6,484 nucleotides of DNA from Candidatus Bathyarchaeota archaeon RBG_13_52_12 (lineage in GTDB: Archaea; Thermoproteota; Bathyarchaeia; TCS64): assembly GCA_001774245.1 (NCBI GenBank), contig MEZF01000093.1:1-6484 (forward strand), read 5' to 3'. Shown here one piece after another: positions 5,868 to 6,484 of this stretch. The stretch's first letter is position 1, and every line of letters starts with the position of its first letter. The position numbers and the translations under genes were made by a program. Under the pieces are notes generated by a model. It saw only the letters and a program-made list of their open reading frames with translations. It was not told the origin of the DNA and searched no databases.

Positions 5868-6484
5868 ATGAGTATCGGCGTGTGGGCAGAGAAGTACAGA
5901 CCAAAGACCCTCGACGAAATGGTGGACAGGGAGGAGGTCATCTCAAGATTCAGGAGTTTCGTGAAGGACAAGAACCTCCCCCACCTCCTTCTCGTCGGCC
6001 CTGCTGGCGTCGGGAAGACGACTAGCATCCTCTGCCTCGCGCGCGACCTCTATGGCCCTGGCTACCACAACTACATTTTGGAGCTGAACGCTAGCGACGA
6101 GAGAGGCATCGATGTCATCAGAGAGAAGGTAAAGAACTTCGCTCGTACAGCAGCTATCGCCAGTGAGGTCTCGTTCAAGATACTCATCCTAGACGAGGCT
6201 GACAGCCTCACGACTGCTGCTCAGCACGCCCTGCGCCGAACCATGGAGGTATACACAAGGACTTGCCGATTCTGCCTAATAGGCAATTACTCTGAGAACA
6301 TCATCGACCCAATCCAGAGCAGGTGCAGCGTCTTCAGGTTCGGCCCCATCTCGGAGCAAGACGTTAAGAACTACGTCTCAGCCATCGCAAAGAAGGAGAA
6401 CGTCAAACTGGTCCCAGAGGGCCTCGACGCCGTCTACGAGGCGAGCCAGGGTGACATGCGTAAGGCGACGAATCTCCTTCAAGC
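5868..6484 (+). CDS. rfcS: replication factor C small subunit, 5' part
   Basis: The first 205 residues of the AAA+ clamp-loader small subunit; the gene runs off the right edge, and the family is usually about 320-330 residues. RFC loads the PCNA sliding clamp onto primed DNA using ATP, as a complex of small subunits and one large subunit. Visible motifs: WAEKYRPKTLDEM near the N-terminus, Walker A GPAGVGKT at 44-51, ELNASDERGIDVIREKVKNFA at 72-92, Walker B LILDEAD at 106-112, sensor 1 in GNYSENII at 139-146 with N140, and the SRC arginine-finger motif at 151-153. GDMRKATNLLQ at 195-205 is the start of the sensor 2 region. No intein interrupts the Walker A site, a common insertion place in archaeal RFC genes. 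The SD GAGGTGA and the match of the N-terminus to the family fix the ATG. It is divergent from the asparaginase gene. Confidence 0.96.
   Translation, partial: MSIGVWAEKYRPKTLDEMVDREEVISRFRSFVKDKNLPHLLLVGPAGVGKTTSILCLARDLYGPGYHNYILELNASDERGIDVIREKVKNFARTAAIASEVSFKILILDEADSLTTAAQHALRRTMEVYTRTCRFCLIGNYSENIIDPIQSRCSVFRFGPISEQDVKNYVSAIAKKENVKLVPEGLDAVYEASQGDMRKATNLLQ

Overview
This window looks like ordinary chromosomal DNA from an archaeon. The strongest reason is the gene cut by the right edge, a small subunit of replication factor C, the clamp loader of Archaea and eukaryotes. Supporting this, several starts lack a Shine-Dalgarno (SD) sequence but have a TATA-like box about 25-28 bases upstream, as expected for archaeal leaderless mRNAs, while downstream genes in runs use purine-rich SD sequences. 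Codon choice in the clear genes favours AGG, AAG, GAG and C/G third positions. A Thermoproteota/Bathyarchaeia-type source is plausible but is inference. I see no transposase, CRISPR array, phage gene or credible complete RNA gene.

Layout. Bases 1-186 hold the 3' end of an A+T-rich reading frame whose 61 visible residues resemble the N-terminal region of protein-L-isoaspartate methyltransferase (PCMT). It stops inside an 18-bp perfect palindrome. After about 270 bases of non-coding DNA comes a plus-strand run of four genes: a UbiB/ABC1 atypical kinase with two C-terminal membrane helices (459-2102), an aspartate/glutamate racemase-family protein (about 2137-2844), a CxxCxxCC cysteine-cluster protein (2848-3348) and a two-domain GNAT acetyltransferase (3387-4238). 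The last gene converges, with a 4-base overlap, on a minus-strand pair: an N4-(beta-N-acetylglucosaminyl)-asparaginase-type Ntn hydrolase (4669-5610) followed 5 bases later by an unrecognised 142-residue protein (4235-4663). A divergent 257-base spacer with a clear TATA box and an inverted repeat separates this pair from the rfcS gene (5868 onward).

How the genes may work together. Most are common archaeal genes with no proven joint pathway. A loose theme is aspartyl/asparaginyl chemistry: a possible PCMT fragment, an aspartate-racemase homologue and a Thr-nucleophile asparaginase lie within 5.6 kb. This is suggestive only. I did not find a clearly new multi-gene system. The best leads are the unknown protein tightly coupled to the asparaginase, the truncated PCMT-like frame with its palindrome, and the structured divergent spacer before rfcS.
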